Assembly (NCBI GenBank): GCA_036274895.1
Contig: DASUEU010000008.1
Location: forward strand, 1-64,000
DNA length: 64,000 bases
From: CALMKX01 sp036274895
Lineage (GTDB): Bacteria; Acidobacteriota; Thermoanaerobaculia; Multivoradales; SZUA-115
Reading direction: 5' to 3'
Position 1 is the stretch's first letter. The number at the start of each line of letters is the position of its first letter. A program made the position numbers and the translations under genes. Below the pieces are notes generated by a model. The model was not told the origin of the DNA. It did not search any database and saw only the letters and a program-made list of their open reading frames with translations. Shown in pieces: positions 35,965 through 44,009 of this stretch.

Positions 35965-36157
35965 GGGGCTTGTTGTTCAATTGGGTGTCGGACGCGACCG
36001 GAACGGGGGACTTCGTCTACGAGTCTGTGGAGCTCTCCTGGGATCAGTAGGGGAAGGGGCCGCTACCGCGGCCAAAGCCCACCGCGCGAGGGCCCCCACC
36101 CTCTGGCCCGGCCGCGGCCTACGGTCGGCGATCGGCGGGCGCCTCCAGCGCCCGGCC
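35965..36157. other. Short intergenic stretch
   Basis: The first ~80 bases keep an open plus-strand frame reading FNWVSDATGTGDFVYESVEL and ending at TAG 36048. It might be a leftover gene end, but no start or family supports it. No template repeat or reverse transcriptase is seen. Confidence 0.3.
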
Positions 36158-38401
36158 TCATCGCCGAGCCGAGGCCGCTCCTCCCTGGGGGCTTCGCCCC
36201 CCTGGCTGGCCGGGCGCAGCTTCCTGACCTCGGGCAAGGCGGAAACCGAGGTAACCGTAGCGGTTGTCCGGCGAGTACCAGTACCGCGCGGCCGCGCGCA
36301 CGATCCTCGCGTTGAGGCTCCAGGAGCCGCCCCGAATCACGCGGGACGAGCCCCTCGCAGGCCCCGTCGGGTTCACCTGCGCCTCAGCCGAGTAGGCGCC
36401 TTGCCAGTCCGCACACCACTCCCAGACGTTGCCCAGCATGTCGTACAAGCCCCAGGGATTGGGCTGCTTGCCCTTGACCGGCTTGATCTCGCCGCTGGAG
36501 TTGCCCCCGTACCAGGCGACCGCCTCGAGCTGGGGCGCCTTGTTGTCTCGAATCTCCAGGTCTCCCACCCACGTCGCCGCTTCCGTCCCCGCCCGGCAGG
36601 CCCGCTCCCACTCCGCCTCCGTCGGTATCCGAGCCCCAAGGCCGGGGATCAAACCGTTCAGCTTCGCCAAGAAGCGCTGACAGTCCTCCCAGCTCACCGT
36701 CTCGACCGGACGGTCCGCTCCCTTGAAACGGCTCGGGTTCTTGCCCATCACGGCCTGCCAAAGAGCCTGCGTGCAGGGCACCTCGCCCAGCCAGAAGCCC
36801 TCGGTCAACGTCACCTCATGCCGCGGCCCTTCGTCCGCCCAACGCCCCGCTTCGCTCTCCGGTGAACCCATCCAGAACGTGCCCGGTGGGATCCAGCGCA
36901 TGCGTTGGGAGATCTTCCCCACCTCGAATACCGCCCAGCGGCCGTACTGGTCTTCCCCTGCTGACGACGACCACGGAGGAGGCCACGGCTCGACCTGCCT
37001 GGGCGGCGAAGCGAACACCTCGATCTTGGGTAGCTGCCGCACCTCACCCAACGCCCGGAGAAACTCCCCCACCGAACCGTAGCGCTCCCCAGCCTCCAGG
37101 GCAGTCGCTCGCCCCAGTACCTGCTGCAAGGGCGCCGAGCAAGGAAGCCCCTCGCGAAAGCTGGCTAAGTTGAACACCGCCGACGCTGGCAGCTCCCTGC
37201 CGTGGACCACGAAACACGTGGTCATGCCCAGCGAATAGACATCCGCTGGTATTCCCGCCTCCTTGCCCTCGGTCATCGACTCCGGCGCCGCGTAGACGAA
37301 TGTCCCGAGTTGCGTAGAGGTTCTGGTGCCACCGGTGGTGTCGAACGCCCGGACCAAGTCGAAATCCGTCAGCTTCGCTCGACCTTCTCCATCGAGCAGG
37401 ATGTTCGCGGGTTTGATGTCGCGGTGGATCACACCTTGCCGATGCGCGTAGTCGAGCGCCTCGCCGGCCTGGAGCACCGCTTCGAGGGCCTGCTCGGTGG
37501 TCAGCTTGTTTTTCAACACGGCCTGCCGTAGATCCCCTCCCGGCAGGTACTCCATGACGAAGAAGTGGTAACCCTCGTCCTCCAGCTCCACTTCCAGCAC
37601 CCGCACGATCCCCGGATGATCGAGGCGAGCCATCTGCCTCGCCCCGCGGAAGAAGCGCTCCCGCCGTTGCCCGCCGTGCTCGGAGTCGTCCGCCAGCACC
37701 TTCACCGCCACGAACTGGCGCAGCTTGCGGTCCCATGCCTTCCACACCGTGGCGAAGCCACCGCGGCCGACCTGCGCGATCAGCAGATAGCGCTTGGCCG
37801 CCAGATCGTCGCCCGCCCGGAGCTGGCCACCCGCCCGGATCTGCCGCCGCACGTCCAGCAGCTCGGCCCGGGTGGCTGTGGGGTCGGTGCCAGAGATCTG
37901 CAGCTGTTCAAGCTGCGCCTCCAGCTCGCGCCGCCGCAGAAACAGATCGCGGGTCGTTTGATCTCGAAAGACGGGCTCGGGCTCAGAAGGGCGCTCGCCC
38001 TTGATGCCTTGCACGAGTCGGCTGAGGCCGCCGCCCTCGATCCCGCCACGAAGATCGAGCCAATGGAACTCTCGGAGGAAGAGCGGAAGCTCTGGCGCGG
38101 CTGAGACCCCGGGCAGCAGGACGGGCACAACCCTCAGCCGCTTCTCTACCGCGAGCATCAAGGCAGCGCGCATCTCCACCCGCTCCCAGGGCCCGATGCC
38201 GCTCGGTCCCACGAACACTGCCACCGAACGCGAAGCGATGATCGCTGTCTCAAGCGCCTCCTGGACCAGATCGCCAGGTAGGAGCTCCCACTTGTCCAGC
38301 CAAACCCGGAGCCCGCGCGCCTTCAGCTGCGCGCCGATCTGTTCGACTACCGGCCAGTCCCGACTGTTGTAGGAGAGAAAAACGTCGAACTCGGCCGGCA
38401 T
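36158..38401 (-). CDS. TIR - Ser/Thr kinase - formylglycine-generating-enzyme-like protein
   Basis: About 747 residues from ATG 38401 (GAGG six bases upstream; ATG 38413 lacks one). Residues ~4-135 are a TIR domain (FDVFLSYNSRDWPVVEQIGA) with W-E-R-V-E, the last Glu at the NADase position. Residues ~205-460 are a kinase: glycine loop VGRGGFATVW, VAVK, HRDIKPANILLD, with DFD in place of DFG. After a Pro-rich linker, ~500-730 is an FGE/SUMF1 C-type-lectin-like fold (GTFWMGSPESEAG, RVIRGGSWSLNAR, YLGFRLARG). Signalling to a NAD-cleaving or scaffold output is inferred; such modules occur in conflict systems. Confidence 0.88.
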   Translation of the reverse strand: MPAEFDVFLSYNSRDWPVVEQIGAQLKARGLRVWLDKWELLPGDLVQEALETAIIASRSVAVFVGPSGIGPWERVEMRAALMLAVEKRLRVVPVLLPGVSAAPELPLFLREFHWLDLRGGIEGGGLSRLVQGIKGERPSEPEPVFRDQTTRDLFLRRRELEAQLEQLQISGTDPTATRAELLDVRRQIRAGGQLRAGDDLAAKRYLLIAQVGRGGFATVWKAWDRKLRQFVAVKVLADDSEHGGQRRERFFRGARQMARLDHPGIVRVLEVELEDEGYHFFVMEYLPGGDLRQAVLKNKLTTEQALEAVLQAGEALDYAHRQGVIHRDIKPANILLDGEGRAKLTDFDLVRAFDTTGGTRTSTQLGTFVYAAPESMTEGKEAGIPADVYSLGMTTCFVVHGRELPASAVFNLASFREGLPCSAPLQQVLGRATALEAGERYGSVGEFLRALGEVRQLPKIEVFASPPRQVEPWPPPWSSSAGEDQYGRWAVFEVGKISQRMRWIPPGTFWMGSPESEAGRWADEGPRHEVTLTEGFWLGEVPCTQALWQAVMGKNPSRFKGADRPVETVSWEDCQRFLAKLNGLIPGLGARIPTEAEWERACRAGTEAATWVGDLEIRDNKAPQLEAVAWYGGNSSGEIKPVKGKQPNPWGLYDMLGNVWEWCADWQGAYSAEAQVNPTGPARGSSRVIRGGSWSLNARIVRAAARYWYSPDNRYGYLGFRLARGQEAAPGQPGGRSPQGGAASARR

Positions 38402-38960
38402 CCCTGCCCTCATGTGGAAGCGAATCTCCAGCGCGATTCTCGCACGTACGATGGCATGGAGTTGCTGCTGGGGAGCCGCTCCGCGAGGGAGGATCCAGCT
38501 CCTGAGAACCTGGCGAGCTCGACGGTGGGCGGCGCAGGCGGGTGCTGGTGCAGGTCACCGGGAAGCAGGGGGCATACGCGCTAACTTAGCGGCCTCCGTG
38601 CTTCCCACGCAGAGCGTGCCTCCCCTCTGCAAACGAGTGACTGAAGTCACTCGCTACCCATGAACGTCCCTGCGGGACGGGGGAGATCCCTCGGCTCCGG
38701 GCCTTCGGCCCTGCGCTCGGGATGACCGCCGGAGCATCTGAGACACCCACCCCGTTGTCATCCCGACCGGAGCCTGCGCAGCAGGCGCAGCGGAGGGATC
38801 TCTTTCTCTCTCGTCCCGGAGGGACGTTCATGCGTAGCGAGCGATTTCAATCGCTCGCAGAGCGCCCGGACGCGGGTCCCCACGCAGAGCGTGGGAACCA
38901 GAGGGGAGGCTGAGGTAGCGCCTATGGGAGTAGGGGGAGCCCCGGCTCTCCGCCAGCGCT
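38402..38960. repeat. Dense cluster of palindromic repeats
   Basis: No gene. Consecutive palindromes: CACGCAGAGCGTG-type near 38600, GAGTGACTGAAGTCACTC (38633-38650), CGTCCCTGCGGGACG (38664-38678). Then a GTCATCCCGACCGG...GGAGGGATCTC element (38757-38800), GTCCCGGAGGGAC (38812-38825), GCGAGCGATTTCAATCGCTC (38837-38857), and a CCCACGCAGAGCGTGGGAAC palindrome (38875-38899). Several recur elsewhere in the window. Confidence 0.6.
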
Positions 38961-39182
38961 CTAACGCGCCAATTGGTAGATGGCCGGGCGGAAGCGGGGC
39001 TCTGGGATCGGCTTGCCGTGGGCACGGGCGGTGGCGAGCCAACCTTCCTTCGCCTTGCTCACTTCGGCGAGAGCCTCTCCTGGCGTGTCCCCGAAGGCCG
39101 AGCAGTAGGAGAGGTCCGGGATGTCCGCCACGTGGCAGCCGTCTTCCTCGCTCCAGAAGATGTTGATGTGGTAGTCGCTCAC
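38961..39182 (-). CDS. HicB-like antitoxin family protein, no HicA seen
   Basis: 73 residues: INIFWSEEDGCHVADIPDLS, CSAFGDTPGEALAEVSKAKE and GKPIPEPRFRPAIYQ are the HicB-like partial RNase H fold pattern. GTG 39182 overlaps the stop of a 13-codon leader reading MQPKKLLTLEDEP. No HicA-type toxin gene precedes or follows, so this is a solitary antitoxin-like protein or a remnant. Confidence 0.75.
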   Translation of the reverse strand: MSDYHINIFWSEEDGCHVADIPDLSYCSAFGDTPGEALAEVSKAKEGWLATARAHGKPIPEPRFRPAIYQLAR

Positions 39183-39312
39183 GGCTCGTCCTCCAGCGTG
39201 AGCAGCTTCTTCGGCTGCATGGGTTAGTGGCGGAGGAAGCGGGTGCTGGTGGAGGCCATCGGGGAGTGAGCCAGGCGGACGAGGCCGACGATTCCAGGCG
39301 AAAGCCCCACCC

Positions 39313-40824
39313 TCACGAGATGTAGCTCGAGGAGTAGTCGCGCAGGGGGCGGGCGGACTCTCCTGGCTTGATCAGGCCCATGCCGACCATGTATTCCTGT
39401 TGCCGCTCGTGCCACCTCTTGGCTTCCTGCCGCCGGGTGTAGAGGTCCGGCTTGAGCAGGCCTTCGGTGCTGTACTGCTTGGCCTCGGCGATGTGTACCA
39501 GGTTCACGCCGAGCCGTTGCGGCACCCACAGGGCCTCGAGCTTCTTGACCACCAGGTCAAACTTTCTCTTCCACTCCGCGACCTCGAGCAAGTAAAGCTC
39601 GCGCTCGATGTCGTCCGCGGTAGGGCCGGGTTTCTCCCCTTTGAGCTGCTCCCATTGGCCCTCCAACAAGGACTTCATCCCCGAGAGCTTCCAGAACTGG
39701 CCCGATTGAGACGGAGGGATCACCAGGATCTGGCCGCCCTTGCCCGCGCGGACCAGGCCGTCGAAGCCGATCACGGGATTGCTGAACCCTCGGCGTCGCA
39801 GGGCTGCGGCAAACTCCACGACAAAGCTGGAGCCGGCGAGGGTCGACGTCGGGGTCGCCGAGTAGCAGCTGATCAGCCGGATGGTGCCCTGGTGCTGGTC
39901 GGAACGCAGGCCGCGCCGCATCAGATAGACCACGAACTCGTCAGGATCCATGCCGTCGACCGTCCCGCCACCCCCGTGGACGATCAGGTGGAGCGACTCG
40001 AGGTTGCCGAGCTGATCGAACGGCAGGCCCTCCTGGCTCAGATCCAGGGCGCGCAAGGACTCGGTGGGGTCCGTGTGCCCCGGGAGCAGCTGCGTGAGGT
40101 TGCGGTAGCTCCCCTTGGTCAGGGAATCGTCGCTGATCAAGTACACCAGCCGTTGGATCACCCCGGAAGGCCGGCGCGGCGGCACCCGCCGGGCCGGGGC
40201 CGGGTGGGCTTGGGCCGAGCGCGCCCGAGAAGCGGGCGCTGCGGCGCTCGGGGCCGGCCATCGGGGTGCCGGCCATCGGGGCGCTGGCCGCGCGAGGGGT
40301 GGTGCGGCGACCGGCGGCGGCAAGCGCACGGCCGCCGCCTGGCAGGCCATGCGTTCGGCCTCGGCTTCGAGCGCCGGATCCTGGAGCACCGCGAGGCCCG
40401 AGCCGAGCGGGTTGCGCGCCCGGCCGGAGCGCTGCTGCACCACGTGGGTCAACTCATGGCCCAGGAGCCGCAGGCCCTGGGGACTCTGCGGCTGGTACTG
40501 GCCGGGGGCGAAGAAGATCTGCTCGCCGCAGGTGAAGGCGAGCGCTCCCAGCTGCGAGGCCCCGTGCCCCACGTGCACCCGGACGGCCGCGAAGCTCGTG
40601 CGGAAGAGGCCCTCCATCTTGGCCTGCACGGCAGGGGGGAGACTCTGGCCCCGGCCGGCCGGCGGTAGAGCGGCGAGGGTCAAGGCGCGAGGATCCGGGC
40701 CGCCCGTGCGAGGCGGCGTTCCACGCGCGACGGTGCCTCGCGGCAGGCCGAGGAACTTGCCCTGCACGACTCGGGACGGCGCCAAGCCGGTGCGCACCGC
40801 AGGCCACGGGAAGGTGGGAGGCAT
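39313..40824 (-). CDS. DUF4157 protein with C-terminal clan CD-like protease domain
   Basis: 503 residues. DUF4157 lies at about 60-130 (LPPAVQAKMEGLFRTSFAAV, VHVGHGASQLGALAFTCGEQ) and ends in H123-E-L-T-H127-VVQQ, a zinc-metalloprotease-like motif found in proteins associated with extracellular contractile injection systems. A Pro/Ala-rich linker with APRWPAPRWPAP spans ~168-222. The C-terminal domain has H283 (HLIVHGGGGTV) and C320 (GTIRLISCYSAT), the His-Cys dyad layout of C80/CHAT-type cysteine proteases. Likely an injected or secreted effector; no structural injection-system genes are in the window. Confidence 0.75.
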   Translation of the reverse strand: MPPTFPWPAVRTGLAPSRVVQGKFLGLPRGTVARGTPPRTGGPDPRALTLAALPPAGRGQSLPPAVQAKMEGLFRTSFAAVRVHVGHGASQLGALAFTCGEQIFFAPGQYQPQSPQGLRLLGHELTHVVQQRSGRARNPLGSGLAVLQDPALEAEAERMACQAAAVRLPPPVAAPPLARPAPRWPAPRWPAPSAAAPASRARSAQAHPAPARRVPPRRPSGVIQRLVYLISDDSLTKGSYRNLTQLLPGHTDPTESLRALDLSQEGLPFDQLGNLESLHLIVHGGGGTVDGMDPDEFVVYLMRRGLRSDQHQGTIRLISCYSATPTSTLAGSSFVVEFAAALRRRGFSNPVIGFDGLVRAGKGGQILVIPPSQSGQFWKLSGMKSLLEGQWEQLKGEKPGPTADDIERELYLLEVAEWKRKFDLVVKKLEALWVPQRLGVNLVHIAEAKQYSTEGLLKPDLYTRRQEAKRWHERQQEYMVGMGLIKPGESARPLRDYSSSYIS

Positions 40825-40985
40825 CGAGGCCGGAAGGATACGACATCCACACTTCTGGAGTCGCTGGTATGCGAAAGAGTCTCACCCGGTGTTTCCGCCC
40901 CTCACTCCCGGCTCGCCGTGGGCGAGCACCAGCGTGATGGGCGCGGCCTCGGGGCCGGTCCAGAGGAGGTTCAACGCCATCGGGT

Positions 40986-41978
40986 TCAGGGGATCAGCAG
41001 CACCTTTCCCACCGTGGCCCGGCACTCGAGGGCGCGGTGGGCTTCGGCGACTTCGGCGAGGGGGAAGAGGTGGCCCACGTGGGGCTTCAGGCCCTTCTCC
41101 TCTGCGAAGGCCACCAGCCGCCGCCAGCTCTCCTGCCGGCGCGGGTAGTCGAGCCGCTCGAGGTTCAGGCCGCCGATCGAGATCGAGCGGTGGAAGAGGC
41201 GCAGCAGGGAGAGGCGGGGCAGACGCTCGCCGTAGTCGGCGTCGATCGACGAGAAGCCCACGCTGGCCAGACGGCCCAGGGGCTCGAGCAGGGCGAGCAT
41301 CGCCTCCAGGGCCTCGCCGCCCACCGTGTCGAGGGCGAGCTCGATGCCTGCCCCGCCGCGATGCGCCCTCACCTGCGCCTCCACCTCACCCTCGCGATAG
41401 TCGAAGCAGCGGTCGGCCCCCAGCTCGGCCTCGACGAAGCGGCACTTCTCCGGCCCCCCGGCCAGGCCGAGCACCGGATCGAGACCCAGGGCCCGCGCCA
41501 GCTGCACCGTCGCCGAGCCCACGGCGCCGGCCGCGGCGCTGACCAGGAAGGACTCCCCCGCCCGCACCCGCAACACCTCGGTCAGACCGTACCAGGCCGT
41601 GGCGAAGCCGTTGGCGAAGGCGGCGAGCTCGGCCAGGTCGTAGCCGGCCGGGCCCCGCAGCAGCTCGTGGGGGGAAACCGCCACCTGCTCGGCGTAGCAG
41701 CCGCCGGCGAAGCGCACCACGATCACCGGCTCCCCCAGGGCATGGTCGCGCGCCCTGGGGCCCCGGGCCACGATCACCCCGGCCCCCTCCTTGCCCAGCT
41801 CGTAGGGCAGGCACTGGCCGGCCCGGTAACGGCCCCGGCGCTCCACCACGTCGGCGAAGTTGATGCCGATGGCCGCCAGGGCCACGACGTAGCCGTCGGC
41901 GGGCGGCACCGGCGGGGGGACCTCGACCAGGTCGAGCACCTCGGGACCGCCGAAGCGGGTGAGGACGATCTTCTTCAG
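40986..41978 (-). CDS. MDR-family quinone oxidoreductase-like protein (CTG start)
   Basis: About 330 residues. The conserved N-terminus KKIVLTRFGGPEVLDLVEVP is encoded only if translation begins at CTG 41978, which has GGAGG five bases upstream; the first usual codon in frame (GTG 41939) cuts into the GroES-like domain. Rossmann part: ESFLVSAAAGAVGSATVQLA. NADPH-dependent reductase of unknown substrate. It follows the KAS III-like gene by about 35 bases in the same operon. Confidence 0.83.
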   Translation of the reverse strand: MKKIVLTRFGGPEVLDLVEVPPPVPPADGYVVALAAIGINFADVVERRGRYRAGQCLPYELGKEGAGVIVARGPRARDHALGEPVIVVRFAGGCYAEQVAVSPHELLRGPAGYDLAELAAFANGFATAWYGLTEVLRVRAGESFLVSAAAGAVGSATVQLARALGLDPVLGLAGGPEKCRFVEAELGADRCFDYREGEVEAQVRAHRGGAGIELALDTVGGEALEAMLALLEPLGRLASVGFSSIDADYGERLPRLSLLRLFHRSISIGGLNLERLDYPRRQESWRRLVAFAEEKGLKPHVGHLFPLAEVAEAHRALECRATVGKVLLIP

Positions 41979-42013
41979 GGCTGCCTCCCGGCGGGTCCTG
42001 CCTTCCTCCCCCC

Positions 42014-43030
42014 TCAGTGCGCCGTGGGCGGCGGCGAGAGCCGGAGAGCCGCGGGTGCTCCAGCGCGAGCGTCGGCCCGCTGGTCCAGCCAGCGCAGCAG
42101 GACGCTGCCGCTGGTGTAGCCGGCGCCGAAGACGGTGAGCAGGAAGAGGTCCCCGGGCACGAAGCTCGAAGCCTGCTCCTCGACCTTGGTGCAGAAGGTG
42201 GTGACCACCCCGGCCGAGCCCTGGTTGCCCACCCAGCGCACGTTGTGCCAGTGCTGCTCGTCGGTGAGCCCGAGCCCCTTGGCGATCTGCTCGAGCAGGC
42301 GGAAGTTCGCCTGGTGACCGACGAAGGCCCGCAGCTGCGAGGGAGCCAGCTGGTTTCGGTCGAGGATCTCGCTGGCGCTGTCGAAAAAGCCGCAGATCGC
42401 GCAGTCCTTGACCTTGCGCCCGTCCTGGCGGAAGTAGCCGCCGATCGGCACCCGCACGTGCTCGACGCCGTCATTGCGGCTGGCGAGCAGAAGATCGACG
42501 ATCTCGAAGCCCCGCTCGGGAGGCTCGGCCTGGAGCAGCACGGTGGCCGCGCTGTCGCCGAAGAAGACCGCCGAGCCGCGGTCCTGGTAGTCGGTGACCT
42601 TGGTGAACTTCTCGGCGTTGCACAGGGCGGCCCGGCCGAAGCCGAGCTGGGCGAGCATGGAGCCGGCCGCGGCCAACCCGAAGACGAAGCCCGAGCAGGC
42701 GGCGTTCAAGTCGAAGCTCACCGGGTCGATGCCCAGCTTGTTGCCGATCAGGGCCGCCGTCGAGGGTACCTGGGCGTCGGGGGTGCAGGTGGCACAGACC
42801 AGCAGCTCCAGCTCCTCGCCCTGCCAGCCCCGGGCCTCGAGAGCCCGGCGGGTCGCCGCCACTCCGAGGTCGCTGGTGTCCACCTCGGCCGGCGCGCGCC
42901 GGCGTTCGAGAATGCCGGTGTGGGCGTCGATCCAGTCCTCGCTGGTGTCGAGCGCGGCGACCAGCTGCTCGTTGGTCAGCCGCTCTTCGGGAATGGTGCA
43001 GCCCATGCCGGAGATGTAGACCGGTCGCAC
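42014..43030 (-). CDS. 3-oxoacyl-ACP synthase III-like (FabH family)
   Basis: 338 residues from GTG 43030, with GGAGG six bases upstream. C112 in DLNAACSGFVF, H239 in VGHQANF and N269 in VGNQGSAG form the KAS III triad, close to the E. coli FabH numbering. The fold condenses an acyl-CoA with malonyl-ACP. It may be the housekeeping initiator of fatty-acid synthesis or a specialised thiolase-fold enzyme; there are no other fab genes nearby. The divergent tail ADARAGAPAALRLSPPPTAH is unusual. Confidence 0.87.
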   Translation of the reverse strand: MRPVYISGMGCTIPEERLTNEQLVAALDTSEDWIDAHTGILERRRAPAEVDTSDLGVAATRRALEARGWQGEELELLVCATCTPDAQVPSTAALIGNKLGIDPVSFDLNAACSGFVFGLAAAGSMLAQLGFGRAALCNAEKFTKVTDYQDRGSAVFFGDSAATVLLQAEPPERGFEIVDLLLASRNDGVEHVRVPIGGYFRQDGRKVKDCAICGFFDSASEILDRNQLAPSQLRAFVGHQANFRLLEQIAKGLGLTDEQHWHNVRWVGNQGSAGVVTTFCTKVEEQASSFVPGDLFLLTVFGAGYTSGSVLLRWLDQRADARAGAPAALRLSPPPTAH

Positions 43031-43100
43031 GGCGTCCCTCCCTCGGGGATGGCGGGGCCCCGGCCCTGCGGACCGGAGCCCCGTCGGAGATGAAGCGGCC

Positions 43101-43913
43101 CTACTTCGCAGCCAGCTGCACGAGCGGCTTGCCCGACAGCGGCTGGTGGCGGACGACCTCGCGGAACTTGACGATGCCGGAGACGAGGGTGCCGACCTCA
43201 CGGCCGTTGGAGACCATGCGGATCGGGTCGACGGTGACCGAAGCCTGATGGCCGACCGGCGGAATGGTGTTGACCTCGGAGTACCACACGGCGTGCTCCT
43301 TGGTGGTCATCTCGAGACCGAGGTTCGGCATCGAGACGTTCACCGCCACCGGGGCGCGGCAGATCGCCACCACGTCGTCGGGCAGCTCGGACTCGGGGGC
43401 CGTGGGAGAGGCCTGACGGTCGTCGGCGGCCAGGGCGATGTGGCCCTTCTCGTAGACCGGGATGCGGCCGACCTTGCCGACCGCCGGACGGGTGGCGTCG
43501 AGGGTGACCACCACGGGGCCGAAGAGCTTGCTCTCACCGGTCAGGGTCATGGCCACGAACTGGGTGTCCGTGACCGCCGTCGACCACTTGGCGGTGCTGG
43601 GCTTGCCGTGGGTGACGGCGATCCAGCCGGTCAGCTCGACGGTGTCCTCGCCGATGCCATCGATGGTGTAGCTCTCCTCGAGACGGACGCGCATGACGTC
43701 GACGCCCGGGTCGGGGAGGGTGTAGGGCTGGGGCGGGATGGCATCGAGCGCCGCCAGCTGGACCGAGTTCAGCGCGTTCATCTCGTTGACTACCGCAGCG
43801 ACGACCACCTCGTCCGAGGGGCCGGCGGCGTTACCGACCAGGGCGACGCCCAAGCCGGCGGCAGCCAGCAGGACGAACGCGCCCAACAAGCGGAAATTGC
43901 AGACCTTCTTCAT
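43101..43913 (-). CDS. Exported protein of unknown function
   Basis: 270 residues from ATG 43913, with AAGGAG ten bases upstream. Signal LLGAFVLLAAAGLGVALVGN. The mature protein is beta-rich, with repeated sheet-like stretches (VRLEESYTIDGIGEDTVELT; MTLTGESKLFGPVVVTLDAT) and one Cys. No domain is recognised. It follows the di-haem cytochrome genes on the same strand at a distance of about 96 bases. Confidence 0.6.
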   Translation of the reverse strand: MKKVCNFRLLGAFVLLAAAGLGVALVGNAAGPSDEVVVAAVVNEMNALNSVQLAALDAIPPQPYTLPDPGVDVMRVRLEESYTIDGIGEDTVELTGWIAVTHGKPSTAKWSTAVTDTQFVAMTLTGESKLFGPVVVTLDATRPAVGKVGRIPVYEKGHIALAADDRQASPTAPESELPDDVVAICRAPVAVNVSMPNLGLEMTTKEHAVWYSEVNTIPPVGHQASVTVDPIRMVSNGREVGTLVSGIVKFREVVRHQPLSGKPLVQLAAK

Positions 43914-44009
43914 GAAGTGCACTCCTTCCGTGGGTCGTTTGAGAGCGTTCGAATCGGTGACCCAGCGATTCGCACGGTTCCAAGGCATGGGATACGCGAG
44001 TTGGCTCGC

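Noticed and set aside
35973..36050. Possible small gene ending ...VYESVELSWDQ
   Set aside because: No start codon with a ribosome-binding site, and the upstream frame is only the shadow of the SDR gene.
36158..38401. Complete diversity-generating retroelement
   Set aside because: No reverse transcriptase, accessory gene or template repeat is seen in the window; only a possible target domain remains.
38402..38960. Possible CRISPR array from closely spaced hairpins
   Set aside because: The units differ in sequence and spacing and no identical direct repeats or cas genes are present.
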